From assembly GCA_963786775.1 (NCBI GenBank), contig CAWBAM010000046.1, positions 186,001 through 250,000 on the forward strand: DNA of 64,000 bases, read 5' to 3'. Source of the stretch: ZC4RG25 sp963786775. Its GTDB lineage: Bacteria > Pseudomonadota > Alphaproteobacteria > Rhizobiales > Hyphomicrobiaceae. Below the pieces are notes generated by a model, which was given only the letters and a program-made list of their open reading frames with translations, ran no database searches and was not told the DNA's origin. This document shows, piece by piece, positions 8,831 through 17,134 of this stretch. The translations under genes and the position numbers were made by a program. Numbering within the stretch: the stretch's first letter is position 1; each line of letters opens with the position of its first letter.

Positions 8831-10123
8831 TCACGCGCAGGGCTGCGCGTGCTCCGTTGCCGATCGGACCGCGACGCGCAACGGTTGTCCGCCGTTACGC
8901 CGCAAGCTTTCCGCGCGGGCATAAGCGGCAATCGCCTCGAAGCGGGCCCTGTCCATACCCGTGGCAACCAGAAGGTACTGTTTGGACCCAACTGGCCATT
9001 GTGCCTCAAGCGTTTCGCCGGCCGGGTTTCTGGAAGGGCCCTCGCCTCCCTCTGTCACAGCGATGGTGAGACTGCATCCGTTGCGGCCGCGGTAGTGCAT
9101 GGCGACCAAGTTCGCCCCGCCCACATTCTCGCTCCGCACATCGACCAGGGTGAGCCGCGCGACGGAGAGGTCGAGAGCGGAAAGGTCTCCCATTCCCCCG
9201 GTCGAAATCTCTGCCACGGGCATAATTGGGGAAATGACGTAGGCATTGGCGGAAAGCTCCGTGTGGAGCTTTGTCGCTACATCGCGCCAATCGCCGGCGC
9301 TCGACTGCTGTGACAGCTGGAGGACCCCCAACGTAATGGCGGCGACGAGTGCCGCGGCAGCCGCAGGGGCTGTTATGGCGCGGATAAACTGATCTATGCG
9401 ACGTCGCGGCATCTGGGCGCGATTCATCGCTGCAGGTCTCAGGCGCGCAAGATTGGATTTGAGTCTCTTGATCTCGGAAAGTGAATTGGCCAGGGCGGCA
9501 TCACGTGCAAGCCGGTGTTCGACTGCCGCACGATCTTCTGGCGGCAGCTCGTTGTCGGCGTAAGCGTTGATCAGCTCCCAGTCACTAAAATCCGGAGTGG
9601 ACATCAAATTTACGCCTTCATTCTCTTGCGGAACGGGCGAACGTTCGAAGTCTTCCATCAGCTCTAGCATGGAACGCCTTGCACGACTTATGCGGCTCAT
9701 CACCGTACCCAGCGGAATTCCGATGATTTCGCTCGCTTCCGAGTAGGTGAATCCGAGAATGTCGATGAGACAGAGGATCTCGCGATCCCGCGGAGCGAGC
9801 CTCTCATAAGCTTGACGCACAAGCAGCATTTCCACCGGGTCGCCGGCGTCCGGCTCGTCTGCCAGCTGCGCCTCGGATTGCAAGTAGTTCAGGCGAACCT
9901 TCTGCCGGCGCTGCAGGTCGAGAAACAGGTTCTTCAAGACACGAAAGGCCCAGGGCCGCAAATGGTTCGATTCCTGCGGGACTTTATCGGATTGCAGGAC
10001 GCGCAGCAGCGCCTCGTGCACAAGATCCTCCGCTGCCGCCGTGTCGAGCGTCAGGCTCTGCGCATAGGCCAGCAGCTCCGGATGCAGAGCTGCCACCGCG
10101 CGTCTGCTCGACCACCGTCCCAC
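8831..10123 (-). CDS. ECF sigma factor and membrane anti-sigma factor in one open frame
   Basis: 430 codons from GTG 10123 (AGGAA upstream). Residues 13-80 are sigma region 2 (EDLVHEALLRVL, HLRPWAFRVLKNLFLD); 100-155 are region 4 (LAPRDREILCLIDILGFTYSEASEIIGIPLGTVMSRISRARR). Met174 (codon at 9604) begins an anti-sigma: DWELINAYADNELPPEDRAAVEHRL, one membrane helix near 251-271 and a periplasmic C-terminal domain. No Cys/His zinc site is seen in the anti-sigma domain. Losing one C in the CCC/GGG at 9635-9637 would end the sigma at PFRKRMKA with TAA eleven bases before Met174, the normal two-gene layout. So either a fusion or an assembly artefact. The neighbour sulfite dehydrogenase is the likely target. 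Confidence 0.8.
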   Translation of the reverse strand: MGRWSSRRAVAALHPELLAYAQSLTLDTAAAEDLVHEALLRVLQSDKVPQESNHLRPWAFRVLKNLFLDLQRRQKVRLNYLQSEAQLADEPDAGDPVEMLLVRQAYERLAPRDREILCLIDILGFTYSEASEIIGIPLGTVMSRISRARRSMLELMEDFERSPVPQENEGVNLMSTPDFSDWELINAYADNELPPEDRAAVEHRLARDAALANSLSEIKRLKSNLARLRPAAMNRAQMPRRRIDQFIRAITAPAAAAALVAAITLGVLQLSQQSSAGDWRDVATKLHTELSANAYVISPIMPVAEISTGGMGDLSALDLSVARLTLVDVRSENVGGANLVAMHYRGRNGCSLTIAVTEGGEGPSRNPAGETLEAQWPVGSKQYLLVATGMDRARFEAIAAYARAESLRRNGGQPLRVAVRSATEHAQPCA

Positions 10124-10279
10124 AGTTCCTGCCCTTTGAGGACCCCGTTACCAAACTGACTTACACTCGAGAGGCCAATTTGCCGGTCCCACCGCGCCTC
10201 GGCAAGGTCCACCCCGAGACATTGACCGGCCCAGCTTCATGCGCCACATGCCTAGCCGGATTTCCCCGGGGTAATATCG

Positions 10280-10696
10280 ATGGCGGACAGTAGTCCTTGG
10301 CGCGACGCGCGCTCACCCAGCCTGGAAGACCTGGAGGTCTTGGCCGCTGAGGCATGGGAAAGGTTGCCTCAACATTTCCGTGACATGTGTCGGGATCTCG
10401 TAATTCGCGTGGAGGACTTCGCGACCGAAGAGGTGCTGAAGGAGCTCGGCATCGAGAGCCCATTCGATCTTATGGGCCTTTACCAGGGAGTAAGCCTCGA
10501 TAGGAAAAGCTTCAGCGACCCGGCAGCCGAGCCCGACATGGTCTTCCTGTACCGCCGCGCCATTCTCGATTACTGGGCCGAAAATGATGAAACCCTTGGG
10601 GACATCGTCACTCACGTGCTCGTGCACGAGATCGGCCATCATTTCGGCTTCTCGGACGATGATATGGAGCGGATTGAGGAGGAAGCGAAAATTTGA
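10280..10696 (+). CDS. Small zincin-like metallopeptidase (DUF1025 type)
   Basis: 138 residues, no signal peptide. The C-terminal third has VTHVLVHEIGHHFGFSDDDM, a full HEXXHXXGXXD zinc-protease motif with Asp as third ligand. The N-terminal half (LAAEAWERLPQHFRDMCRDLVIRVEDF) matches the small cytoplasmic zincin-like family found across Proteobacteria. Cellular substrates are not known to me. It is divergent from the ECF sigma gene with a 156-base gap. Confidence 0.82.
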   Translation: MADSSPWRDARSPSLEDLEVLAAEAWERLPQHFRDMCRDLVIRVEDFATEEVLKELGIESPFDLMGLYQGVSLDRKSFSDPAAEPDMVFLYRRAILDYWAENDETLGDIVTHVLVHEIGHHFGFSDDDMERIEEEAKI

Positions 10697-10826
10697 CGCG
10701 TCTTCGGGCGATCCTTCGCTGGTTGTGTCTTCCGCTTGCGTGCCAACCCAGGGCGGGAGATCCTACGTCTGATTGACCGTAGACCGTCACTTGGGACGGG
10801 CACACCCGAGCATCTGGAGTGGGGGG

Positions 10827-11360
10827 ATGATGGCCAGGTTCTCGAATTTCACCGCAGGATCTTTCTGTGTGCTGCTCATCTTGATGACGGTGGCCAGCGC
10901 TTGGCCTGCTCGCGCCTTCTCAGGACCACCGACTCCAGAGCAGTACGTCGCCCACGTCGGTGGTGATGCCAAAATCATCCCGCCCGGCCAGCTCGTGCTC
11001 GATAACAAGCGCGTCTATTGCGGACAGCGACCCACGGTTCTCGACCCCAACCTCGACGACTACGGCGCTGCCTATCCGGGTTTCCTGATCCTCAATCCTC
11101 GACTCCTGGCGCGCGTTTCGACGCCCGTGAAGCTCTGGATCCACGCGCATGAGTGCGGCCACCAGTTTCGCGGACCAGACGAAGAAACCGCTGACTGCTT
11201 CGCCGTGCAACGAGGGCGCCGCGAGGGCTGGCTGACGCCTCAGGGTCTGGAGGAAGTCTGCGAGTTCATTACTCCCGCCCGGAGCACGAGCATGCACCTG
11301 TCCGGCTCACACCGCTGCCAGGCCATGCGCCAATGCTACGCGGACCCGCGAGTCCGTTGA
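10827..11360 (+). CDS. Secreted protein with a degenerate zinc-protease motif, function unknown
   Basis: About 177 residues from ATG 10827 (GGAGTGGGGGG upstream). Residues 1-31 form a signal peptide ending PARAF. Cys-containing mature region; HAHECGHQFRGPDEETADCFAVQRGRREGWL resembles an HEXGH zinc site followed by a Glu/Asp helix, as in several uncharacterised secreted proteins of Hyphomicrobiales. Strict HEXXH is kept as HECGH. Six Cys residues suggest disulfides. It follows the cytoplasmic zincin gene, so two protease-like genes are adjacent. Catalysis is inferred. Confidence 0.65.
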   Translation: MMARFSNFTAGSFCVLLILMTVASAWPARAFSGPPTPEQYVAHVGGDAKIIPPGQLVLDNKRVYCGQRPTVLDPNLDDYGAAYPGFLILNPRLLARVSTPVKLWIHAHECGHQFRGPDEETADCFAVQRGRREGWLTPQGLEEVCEFITPARSTSMHLSGSHRCQAMRQCYADPRVR

Positions 11361-11409
11361 GGCGCTTGACGCGGCAGCACCTTCTCGCCTTTATGACAAC
11401 CAACCATCG

Positions 11410-11434
11410 GGCCGCCCGTAGGCATTGGGCGGCC
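11410..11434 (+). other. Stem-loop in the leuD leader
   Basis: GGCCGCCC (11410-11417) pairs with GGGCGGCC (11427-11434) over a nine-base loop, ending 20 bases before the leuD start. No T tract follows on the plus strand, so a terminator is unlikely; it may be a leader structure. Confidence 0.45.
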
Positions 11435-11454
11435 GAACCGGGCCGAGGATAAGA

Positions 11455-12060
11455 ATGCAGAAGTTCACGACGCTGACCGGCGTGGCTGCGCCACTGCCGA
11501 TGATCAATATCGACACCGATATGATCATCCCCAAGCAGTTCCTGAAGACGATCAAGAGGACCGGTCTCGGCAAGTCGCTCTTCTATGAACTGCGTTACGA
11601 TGAGAACGGTAACGAGAACCCGGATTTCGTCCTCAACAAGCCGGCGTACCGGAACGCCGAGATTTTGATTGTGGGCGACAACTTCGGGTGTGGCTCCAGC
11701 CGCGAGCATGCGCCTTGGGCACTGCTCGACTTCGGCATACGCTGCATCATCTCGACCAGCTTCGCAGACATCTTCTACAACAACTGCTTCAAGAACGGCA
11801 TTTTGCCCATCAAGGTGAAGCCGGAAGAGCTTGAGGCGCTGATGGAAGATGCCAGCCGCGGCGCCAACGCCAAGCTCACCGTGGACCTCGAGAAGCAGGA
11901 GATCCGCAGACCAGACGGCGGGGTGATCACTTTTGACATCGACCCCTTCCGTAAGCACTGCCTGCTCAACGGCCTCGACGACATCGGCTTGACGTTGCAG
12001 AAGGAGGCCGCCATCCGAGCTTACGAGGAGAAGATGGCTGCAGCGCGCCCCTGGGCCTGA
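11455..12060 (+). CDS. leuD: 3-isopropylmalate dehydratase small subunit
   Basis: 201 residues. With LeuC it isomerises 2- to 3-isopropylmalate in leucine synthesis. Visible family signatures are NIDTDMIIPKQFLKTI, VGDNFGCGSSREHAPWAL and GIRCIISTSFADIFYNNCFKNGILPI, the aconitase swivel domain. ATG 11455 has GAGGA nine bases upstream. leuC and leuB are not in the window; leuD-asd are convergent neighbours sharing one terminator. Length is normal. Confidence 0.95.
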   Translation: MQKFTTLTGVAAPLPMINIDTDMIIPKQFLKTIKRTGLGKSLFYELRYDENGNENPDFVLNKPAYRNAEILIVGDNFGCGSSREHAPWALLDFGIRCIISTSFADIFYNNCFKNGILPIKVKPEELEALMEDASRGANAKLTVDLEKQEIRRPDGGVITFDIDPFRKHCLLNGLDDIGLTLQKEAAIRAYEEKMAAARPWA

Positions 12061-12094
12061 CCTCAGGATGCGACATCACCTGAAATGCAAAAAT

Positions 12095-12126
12095 GGGCAG
12101 GCGATTAGCCTGCCCTTTATTTTTGT
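12095..12126. terminator. Bidirectional terminator between convergent leuD and asd
   Basis: GGGCAGGC (12095-12102) pairs with GCCTGCCC (12108-12115) over a five-base loop. A T-rich run follows on the plus strand (TTTATTTTT), and an ATTTTT run follows on the minus strand, so it can end both genes. Confidence 0.85.
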
Positions 12127-12149
12127 TTCGTTTCTACGGCTGATGCCTC

Positions 12150-13178
12150 TTAAGCCGCTCGCGGGAGGAGGTTACGGTTGATCAGCGTCTCAGCGATTTG
12201 AACCGTGTTGAGCGCCGCGCCCTTGAGCAAGTTGTCGGCAACGATCCACATCGCAAGACCATTCTCGACCGTGGCGTCCTCGCGAATGCGGCTGACGAAT
12301 GTCGCGAATTCCCCGGCGGCCTCGATCGGCGTCACGTAGCCACCTGGCTCACGCTTGTCGACAACCAACACACCGGGCGCCTCCCGCAGTACGTTCCGCG
12401 CCTCCTCGGCCGTGATCGGCTTCTCAAACTCGATATGCACCGCTTCCGAGTGCCCAACGAAGACTGGCACGCGCACGCATGTGGCCGTAACCTTGATTTT
12501 CGGATCAAGGATCTTCTTCGTCTCGGCCAGCATCTTCCATTCCTCTTTCGTGTAGCCGTCCTCCATGAAGACGTCGATGTGAGGAATGACGTTGAACGCG
12601 ATCTCCTTCGGAAAATTCTTCGGCTCGACCTCTTGGCCGGGAACATATTTGCCCTTGGTCTGGTGCCACAGCTCGTCCATGGCCTCCTTGCCGGCGCCGG
12701 AAACGGATTGGTAGGTCGCAACGACCACTCGCTTGATCGTCGCGTAGTCGTGTAACGGCTTCAGCACGACGACCATCTGCGCGGTCGAGCAGTTCGGATT
12801 GGCGATGATGTTCTTCTTCCTGAAGCCTTGCACCGCGTCGGCATTCACCTCAGGCACGATCAATGGCACATCCTGGTCGTAGCGCCATGCCGACGAGTTA
12901 TCGATGACGGTACAGCCGGCCGCGGCGATGCGGGGCGCCCATTGCTTGGATACGGCGGACCCCGCCGACATCAGGCAGAAGTCGGCCTTCTTGAAGTCGA
13001 ATTGCTCGATGTCGAAGCATTTGAGCGTTTTGTCGCCGTAGCTGACCTCCGTGCCAATGGAGCGACGCGACGCGATCGGGAAGACCTCGTCCGCAGGAAA
13101 GCGACGCTCCGCCAGGACATTCAGCATCTCACGGCCTACGTTGCCCGTAGCGCCAACAACAGCGACCTTGTAGCCCAT
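12150..13178 (-). CDS. asd: Aspartate-semialdehyde dehydrogenase
   Basis: 342 residues. Reduces aspartyl phosphate to the semialdehyde that feeds lysine, methionine, threonine and cell-wall diaminopimelate. The NADP-binding start VAVVGATGNVGREML, catalytic Cys in NPNCSTAQM, and the substrate-binding HSEAVHIEF are all present and the frame is intact. It is a single transcription unit, ending into the shared terminator with leuD. The 13179-13364 gap shows no gene. Confidence 0.96.
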   Translation of the reverse strand: MGYKVAVVGATGNVGREMLNVLAERRFPADEVFPIASRRSIGTEVSYGDKTLKCFDIEQFDFKKADFCLMSAGSAVSKQWAPRIAAAGCTVIDNSSAWRYDQDVPLIVPEVNADAVQGFRKKNIIANPNCSTAQMVVVLKPLHDYATIKRVVVATYQSVSGAGKEAMDELWHQTKGKYVPGQEVEPKNFPKEIAFNVIPHIDVFMEDGYTKEEWKMLAETKKILDPKIKVTATCVRVPVFVGHSEAVHIEFEKPITAEEARNVLREAPGVLVVDKREPGGYVTPIEAAGEFATFVSRIREDATVENGLAMWIVADNLLKGAALNTVQIAETLINRNLLPRAA

Positions 13179-13364
13179 GACTGATCTTTCTCTCGTAAAA
13201 TCGGGCCGACGACTGTGCCGACCCCGCGCACGGATTAGACGATCCTAGCGAGGAATCAATAGATGCAACCCAAAAAGACGCGCGCCGTGCGTGCGCAGAC
13301 GCGGACTCACGATGTCATGTGACCGTAAAAATTAGCTTTGTTGGCCACCAGCTGGAGGCCAGGA

Positions 13365-13811
13365 TCAGTTGTGGTCCTCCGGAAGTCTCGGCAAAGGATA
13401 GAACTCGATCCCTTCCTCGTGCAGTTCCCGAGCCTCTTCCAGGGTCGCCTCTCCGTAGATCCCCCGCTTCTCGACTTCATCGTAGTGCATCTTGCGAGCT
13501 TCCTCCGCGAACCTTGGTCCGACGTACTCCGCGTTCTTCTCGACCTCGGCGCGAAGCCTCCGAAGCAAGGCCATGAGCTCACGACGCTTTTGTGCCTCAG
13601 CGGTGGCCTCAGGACTGGCGACGGCCATCTCCTTCGATTTGGACCGGCTCGGCGCGATGTTCGGCGCCATCAAGGCCTTGGCGATCCGCGTAGAGTTGCA
13701 TTGCGGGCAGGAAACGAGATTGCGCTTCACCTGCTTGTCGAAGTCGCCACTGTTGCTGAACCAAGCTTCGAACGTATGGTTGTTATGGCATTGTAAGCTG
13801 TAGCGTATCAT
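13365..13811 (-). CDS. DUF1178 protein with N-terminal zinc-ribbon
   Basis: 148 residues starting MIRYSLQCHNNHTFEAWFSNS at ATG 13811 (GAAGG upstream). CHNNH and CPQC form a likely four-ligand zinc ribbon at residues 8-39, followed by a charged helical region (RRELMALLRRLRAEVEKNAEYVG, FAEEARKMHYDE). This is the DUF1178 family, widespread in alphaproteobacteria and next to the nitrilase and glutaredoxin genes in many of them. It starts five bases after the nitrilase stop, so the genes are surely cotranscribed. Function unknown. Confidence 0.85.
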   Translation of the reverse strand: MIRYSLQCHNNHTFEAWFSNSGDFDKQVKRNLVSCPQCNSTRIAKALMAPNIAPSRSKSKEMAVASPEATAEAQKRRELMALLRRLRAEVEKNAEYVGPRFAEEARKMHYDEVEKRGIYGEATLEEARELHEEGIEFYPLPRLPEDHN

Positions 13812-13816
13812 AGCCT

Positions 13817-14692
13817 TCAACTCGCATGTGCATCAGACGAGCTGTGGACCACCTCGAACGCCCGATCATGTTGAAGCGACGGCACGCGCCGGCGCGCTTC
13901 CTCGACTGCCTTCAGATCGATGTCCGCGACTATGACGGACGGCCCCTCGCCATCGGCTTCTGCAAGGATTTCCCCCCACGGCGATAGAATGAGACTGTGC
14001 CCATACGTGGTCCGGCCGCTTTCATGTTCGCCGACCTGGGCCGCAGCGAGAATGAAGCATTGAGACTCGATCGCGCGGGCTCTGAGCAAGACATGCCAGT
14101 GCGCCTGCCCAGTCGGAACCGTGAATGCGGACGGCACTGCTATGAGCTGAGCACCTGCTTTGGCGAGCGCTCGATACAAAGCGGGAAATCGCAAGTCGTA
14201 GCAGATCGTCAGCCCCAATGTTCCCCATGGCAGATCTACCAGAACAGCCTTGCTGCCGGGCTCGAAATTGCGGCTTTCGCGGTAGCTTTCGCCACCCGGC
14301 AACTCGACATCAAACATATGGATCTTATCGTAGCGCGCCGCAATTCGGCCCTCGGGGGTGAAGAGATAGGATCGATTTGCGATTTTGTCAGGCTTAACCA
14401 GGACGCCCATCGAGCCCAGGTGCAGCCAGATACCCAGTTCGCGGGCCAGCGCCTGGCAGTGGGCTATCGCGGGGTTGCCTTCCTCAGGCCGCGTCTCGAC
14501 GAACAGCCGCGCCCGGTCCCGCTCCATGAGCACGGAGACTTCCGGGGTCTGAACGTAGCTGGCTCCCGCAGCCGCGGCTTCGCGCACCAGCCAACTCAGC
14601 TCATCGAGATTGCGAGCCACATCGCGGCCAGTGCACATCTGCACCAGACCGGCCCTGAATGTGCTGCTGGCTCCCGCAGCGGGCATTCTCAT
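13817..14692 (-). CDS. Carbon-nitrogen hydrolase (Nit1/omega-amidase branch)
   Basis: 291 residues of the nitrilase superfamily. The catalytic triad is visible: Glu in TPEVSVL, Lys in YDKIHMFDVELPGG and Cys in LGLTICYDLRFPALYR. The KIHMFDVELPGG region and the neighbours point to the Nit1 type, which removes deaminated glutathione, fitting the overlapping glutaredoxin gene. The ATG overlaps the grxC stop by four bases. Omega-amidase on alpha-ketoglutaramate is the alternative substrate. Confidence 0.88.
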   Translation of the reverse strand: MRMPAAGASSTFRAGLVQMCTGRDVARNLDELSWLVREAAAAGASYVQTPEVSVLMERDRARLFVETRPEEGNPAIAHCQALARELGIWLHLGSMGVLVKPDKIANRSYLFTPEGRIAARYDKIHMFDVELPGGESYRESRNFEPGSKAVLVDLPWGTLGLTICYDLRFPALYRALAKAGAQLIAVPSAFTVPTGQAHWHVLLRARAIESQCFILAAAQVGEHESGRTTYGHSLILSPWGEILAEADGEGPSVIVADIDLKAVEEARRRVPSLQHDRAFEVVHSSSDAHAS

Positions 14693-14964
14693 CCCCCCGC
14701 GTCGTGTACGCTCGACAGCAACTTATCGAGCTCGCCCTTCCGGTCGAGCTCATAGAGATCGTCGCATCCACCGACATGATGCTCCCCGATCCAGATCTGA
14801 GGAACGGTGCTGCGACCGCCGGCCTTTTCTGCCATTTCAGCCCTCATATCCGGCCTGCCGGTGACGTCGATTTCCTCGAAAGCGACCCCCTTTCGCTTCA
14901 GGAGTTGCTTCGCCATGAGGCAATAAGGGCAGAAGATCGTTGTGTAAATCGTAATTTTTGACAT
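14689..14964 (-). CDS. grxC: Glutaredoxin 3
   Basis: 91 residues from ATG 14964. CPYC at residues 12-15 is the dithiol active site; TVPQIWIGEHHVGGCDDL is the glutathione-binding cis-Pro region. Reduces disulfides and deglutathionylates proteins using glutathione in the cytoplasm. Overlaps the nitrilase start (ATGA), and follows comF by 95 bases. Confidence 0.95.
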   Translation of the reverse strand: MSKITIYTTIFCPYCLMAKQLLKRKGVAFEEIDVTGRPDMRAEMAEKAGGRSTVPQIWIGEHHVGGCDDLYELDRKGELDKLLSSVHDAGG

Positions 14965-15059
14965 TCTTGCAAACTCGGTTCGCCCACGAGGACGGTAATG
15001 ATGAGCCGCCCCCGGCGAAAGGCACTCCAAGGAGGAACGATTGCCGCAGGGTGCCCGCA

Positions 15060-15827
15060 TCATGGATTGATCAAGCTGTCCGAAGTCACGAGGGCAAGGG
15101 CAAGGACATCCACTCGGGCCGCCCCGGCTCGCTTGAGGGCGCGGGCACAGGCCTCGGCAGTGGCCCCGGTAGTGATGACATCGTCCACCAGCACAATCGC
15201 CCGATTCTGGATGGCAGCCGCTTGCTCGGGATCCACAGCAAACGCCCCTTGAACGTTGCGTTTCCGCTGGTCGTGCGTCAGCCCCACTTGGCTTGCGGTC
15301 CTCCGAATACGCTTCAGGATGAGCGGATCCCAAGCAACGCCCGTCAGCCGATGCAGCTCGCGCGACAGGATCGCCGCCTGGTTGAATCGCCGCTTGAGCA
15401 GCCGCCAGCGGTCAAGCGGCACGGGAATGATGAGGTCCGCGTCACGCAATAGCTCGGCGCCGGCTTGGGCGAGCCATCGGCCGAGGAGTCGCCGGGCGAT
15501 ATGGCTATCGCCATACTTGAGCCTATGGATAAGATCCCGCAGCACACCATCGTAATGGGCAGCGGCTCTGGCCCGATCGTAGTCCGGCGGGTTTGCCTCC
15601 GCCTGCGCGGAAATGGCCGGCCCACCAACATCGAACGGCAGCGGAATGCCCAGCCTGTCACACACGGGCGGACGGATGAACTTGACGCTCCGCCAGCAAG
15701 GGCCGCAAAGGGCATCGTGCACCGCCAGCATCTTGCGACAGTAGAGGCAGGTCGGCGGCATGATGACATCAGCGATGCCCTGTGCTGCTTGCACGAGGTG
15801 CTGACGAGCGCGTAGCAAGACACTCAT
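15060..15827 (-). CDS. comF: ComF-family phosphoribosyltransferase-like protein
   Basis: 255 residues. N-terminal zinc finger CLYC...CGPC (near residues 28-47) followed by a PRTase domain with the PRPP-binding motif IVLVDDVITTGATAEACA. ComF proteins act in uptake of single-stranded DNA during natural transformation, though in alphaproteobacteria the role is mostly untested. ATG 15827 with GGGGA upstream is preferred over the in-frame ATG at 15851. First gene of the comF-grxC-nitrilase-DUF1178 string, divergent from the methyltransferase gene. Confidence 0.9.
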   Translation of the reverse strand: MSVLLRARQHLVQAAQGIADVIMPPTCLYCRKMLAVHDALCGPCWRSVKFIRPPVCDRLGIPLPFDVGGPAISAQAEANPPDYDRARAAAHYDGVLRDLIHRLKYGDSHIARRLLGRWLAQAGAELLRDADLIIPVPLDRWRLLKRRFNQAAILSRELHRLTGVAWDPLILKRIRRTASQVGLTHDQRKRNVQGAFAVDPEQAAAIQNRAIVLVDDVITTGATAEACARALKRAGAARVDVLALALVTSDSLINP

Positions 15828-15891
15828 GAAGTCCCCCGGGTGAGTAGCCACATTCTAGTCTGGCCCGGGGCGTTAGGGAGAGTTTGTCGCA

Positions 15892-16860
15892 ATGGCCGGT
15901 GCTCAAACCGGCCACGCGTTGATCAGCATGACCAGCGATACCCACCTCTTCGACCTGCGTGCGCTGACACAGCGCCGCGACCGCGCCGCCGCTAGAGTTG
16001 AGGCACACGACTTTCTCCTGCAGCGAGTGGCTGAAGACTTACTGGTCCGGCTCGGTGCCGTGAAGCGGCAGTTTCCGACGGTCGTCGATCTCGGCGCCCA
16101 TCATGGCGTCCTCGCGCGGAGTGTCCGTCAGCTCCCAGGGGTGTCCCTGGTTATCAGCGCGGACTCCTCGTGGCGAATGCTCAGCCTCTGTCCGCCGCCT
16201 CGCTTGCTGGTCGACCTGGAGGCCTTGCCGTTCGCAGATGCGTCCCTCGATCTCGTGGTGTCGGGGCTGACCCTGCACCTAGTGAATGATTTACCTGGCA
16301 CACTTGTCCAAATTCGCCGTGCGCTAAAGCCCGATGGTCTCCTGCTGGCGGCGGTATTGGGCGGCCAGACGCTCTCGGAGCTCCGCGAAGCGTTCCTGTT
16401 GGCCGAGTCGGAGCTGGAAGGTGGGGCAAGTCCTCGTATCGCGCCGTTTGCCGACGTGCGCGACTATGGCGGACTACTTCAGCGAGCCGGATTTGCCCTT
16501 CCCGTGACCGATACGGATGTCGTGACAGTGACCTATCCTTCGCCACTGGCACTGATGCAGGATCTCCGCGGCATGGGCGCGACGAACATCTTGGCTGCCC
16601 GCCGTCGAGTGCCCCTGCGCCGAAGCACGCTAATGAGGGCTTGCGAAATCTACGTGGAGCGGCACGCCCGTCCTGACGGACGGATTCCTGCGACATTCGA
16701 GATTATTACGCTGACCGGCTGGGCGCCGCACGAGAGCCAACAGAAGCCACTGCGCCCCGGCTCCGCTCAAGCTCGCCTCGCCGATGCCCTGGGCGCGCGG
16801 GAGTTCTCCGCTGGCGAGAAGGCACCGGGGCTCTCGAAAAACGAACCAGAAGGCCGATAA
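15892..16860 (+). CDS. SAM-dependent methyltransferase (BioC/NDUFAF5-like)
   Basis: 322 residues. HLFDLRALTQRRDRAA at the start, VVDLGAHHGVLARSV as SAM-binding motif I, and LPFADASLDLVVSGLTLHLVNDLPGTLVQIRRALKPDGLLLAAVLGG. These are features of the alphaproteobacterial relatives of mitochondrial NDUFAF5, which matures respiratory complex I, and of BioC. The Gly of the usual GxGxG is partly replaced (DLGAHHG). ATG 15928 is a possible later start. Divergent from comF. Confidence 0.85.
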   Translation: MAGAQTGHALISMTSDTHLFDLRALTQRRDRAAARVEAHDFLLQRVAEDLLVRLGAVKRQFPTVVDLGAHHGVLARSVRQLPGVSLVISADSSWRMLSLCPPPRLLVDLEALPFADASLDLVVSGLTLHLVNDLPGTLVQIRRALKPDGLLLAAVLGGQTLSELREAFLLAESELEGGASPRIAPFADVRDYGGLLQRAGFALPVTDTDVVTVTYPSPLALMQDLRGMGATNILAARRRVPLRRSTLMRACEIYVERHARPDGRIPATFEIITLTGWAPHESQQKPLRPGSAQARLADALGAREFSAGEKAPGLSKNEPEGR

Positions 16861-16868
16861 AATGAAAA

Positions 16869-16943
16869 GCGCCCAACTCCGGGGGGAGGAGTTGGGCGCG
16901 AGGAGCGCTATCAGCGCCTGGCGTCGGGAGGGACTCCGACGCC
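16869..16943 (+). other. Two tandem strong hairpins; possible small RNA or 3-prime end structure
   Basis: GCGCCCAACTCC (16869-16880) pairs exactly with GGAGTTGGGCGC (16888-16899). About 20 bases on, GGCGTCGGGA (16920-16929) faces TCCGACGCC (16935-16943). No T tract follows, so neither is a normal intrinsic terminator. They begin eight bases after the methyltransferase stop. The rest of the gap to lolA (16944-17134) shows no gene. Confidence 0.5.
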
Positions 16944-17134
16944 GCAGGCAGCGTCTTCGGCTAGACGGGGGGCACTACCGATACAGGGTGACGCCGCCTG
17001 TCAAGTGTTAGTTAAGCTTACTGCGCACGATTTCAATAGAGGGAGTCTGCCCATTCACGAAAACGTGATCGGACCACATCCCTTTTCGAACAACTTTCGT
17101 TTGCCCGCGGCGAACAATCCACAGGCTGTCGGGG

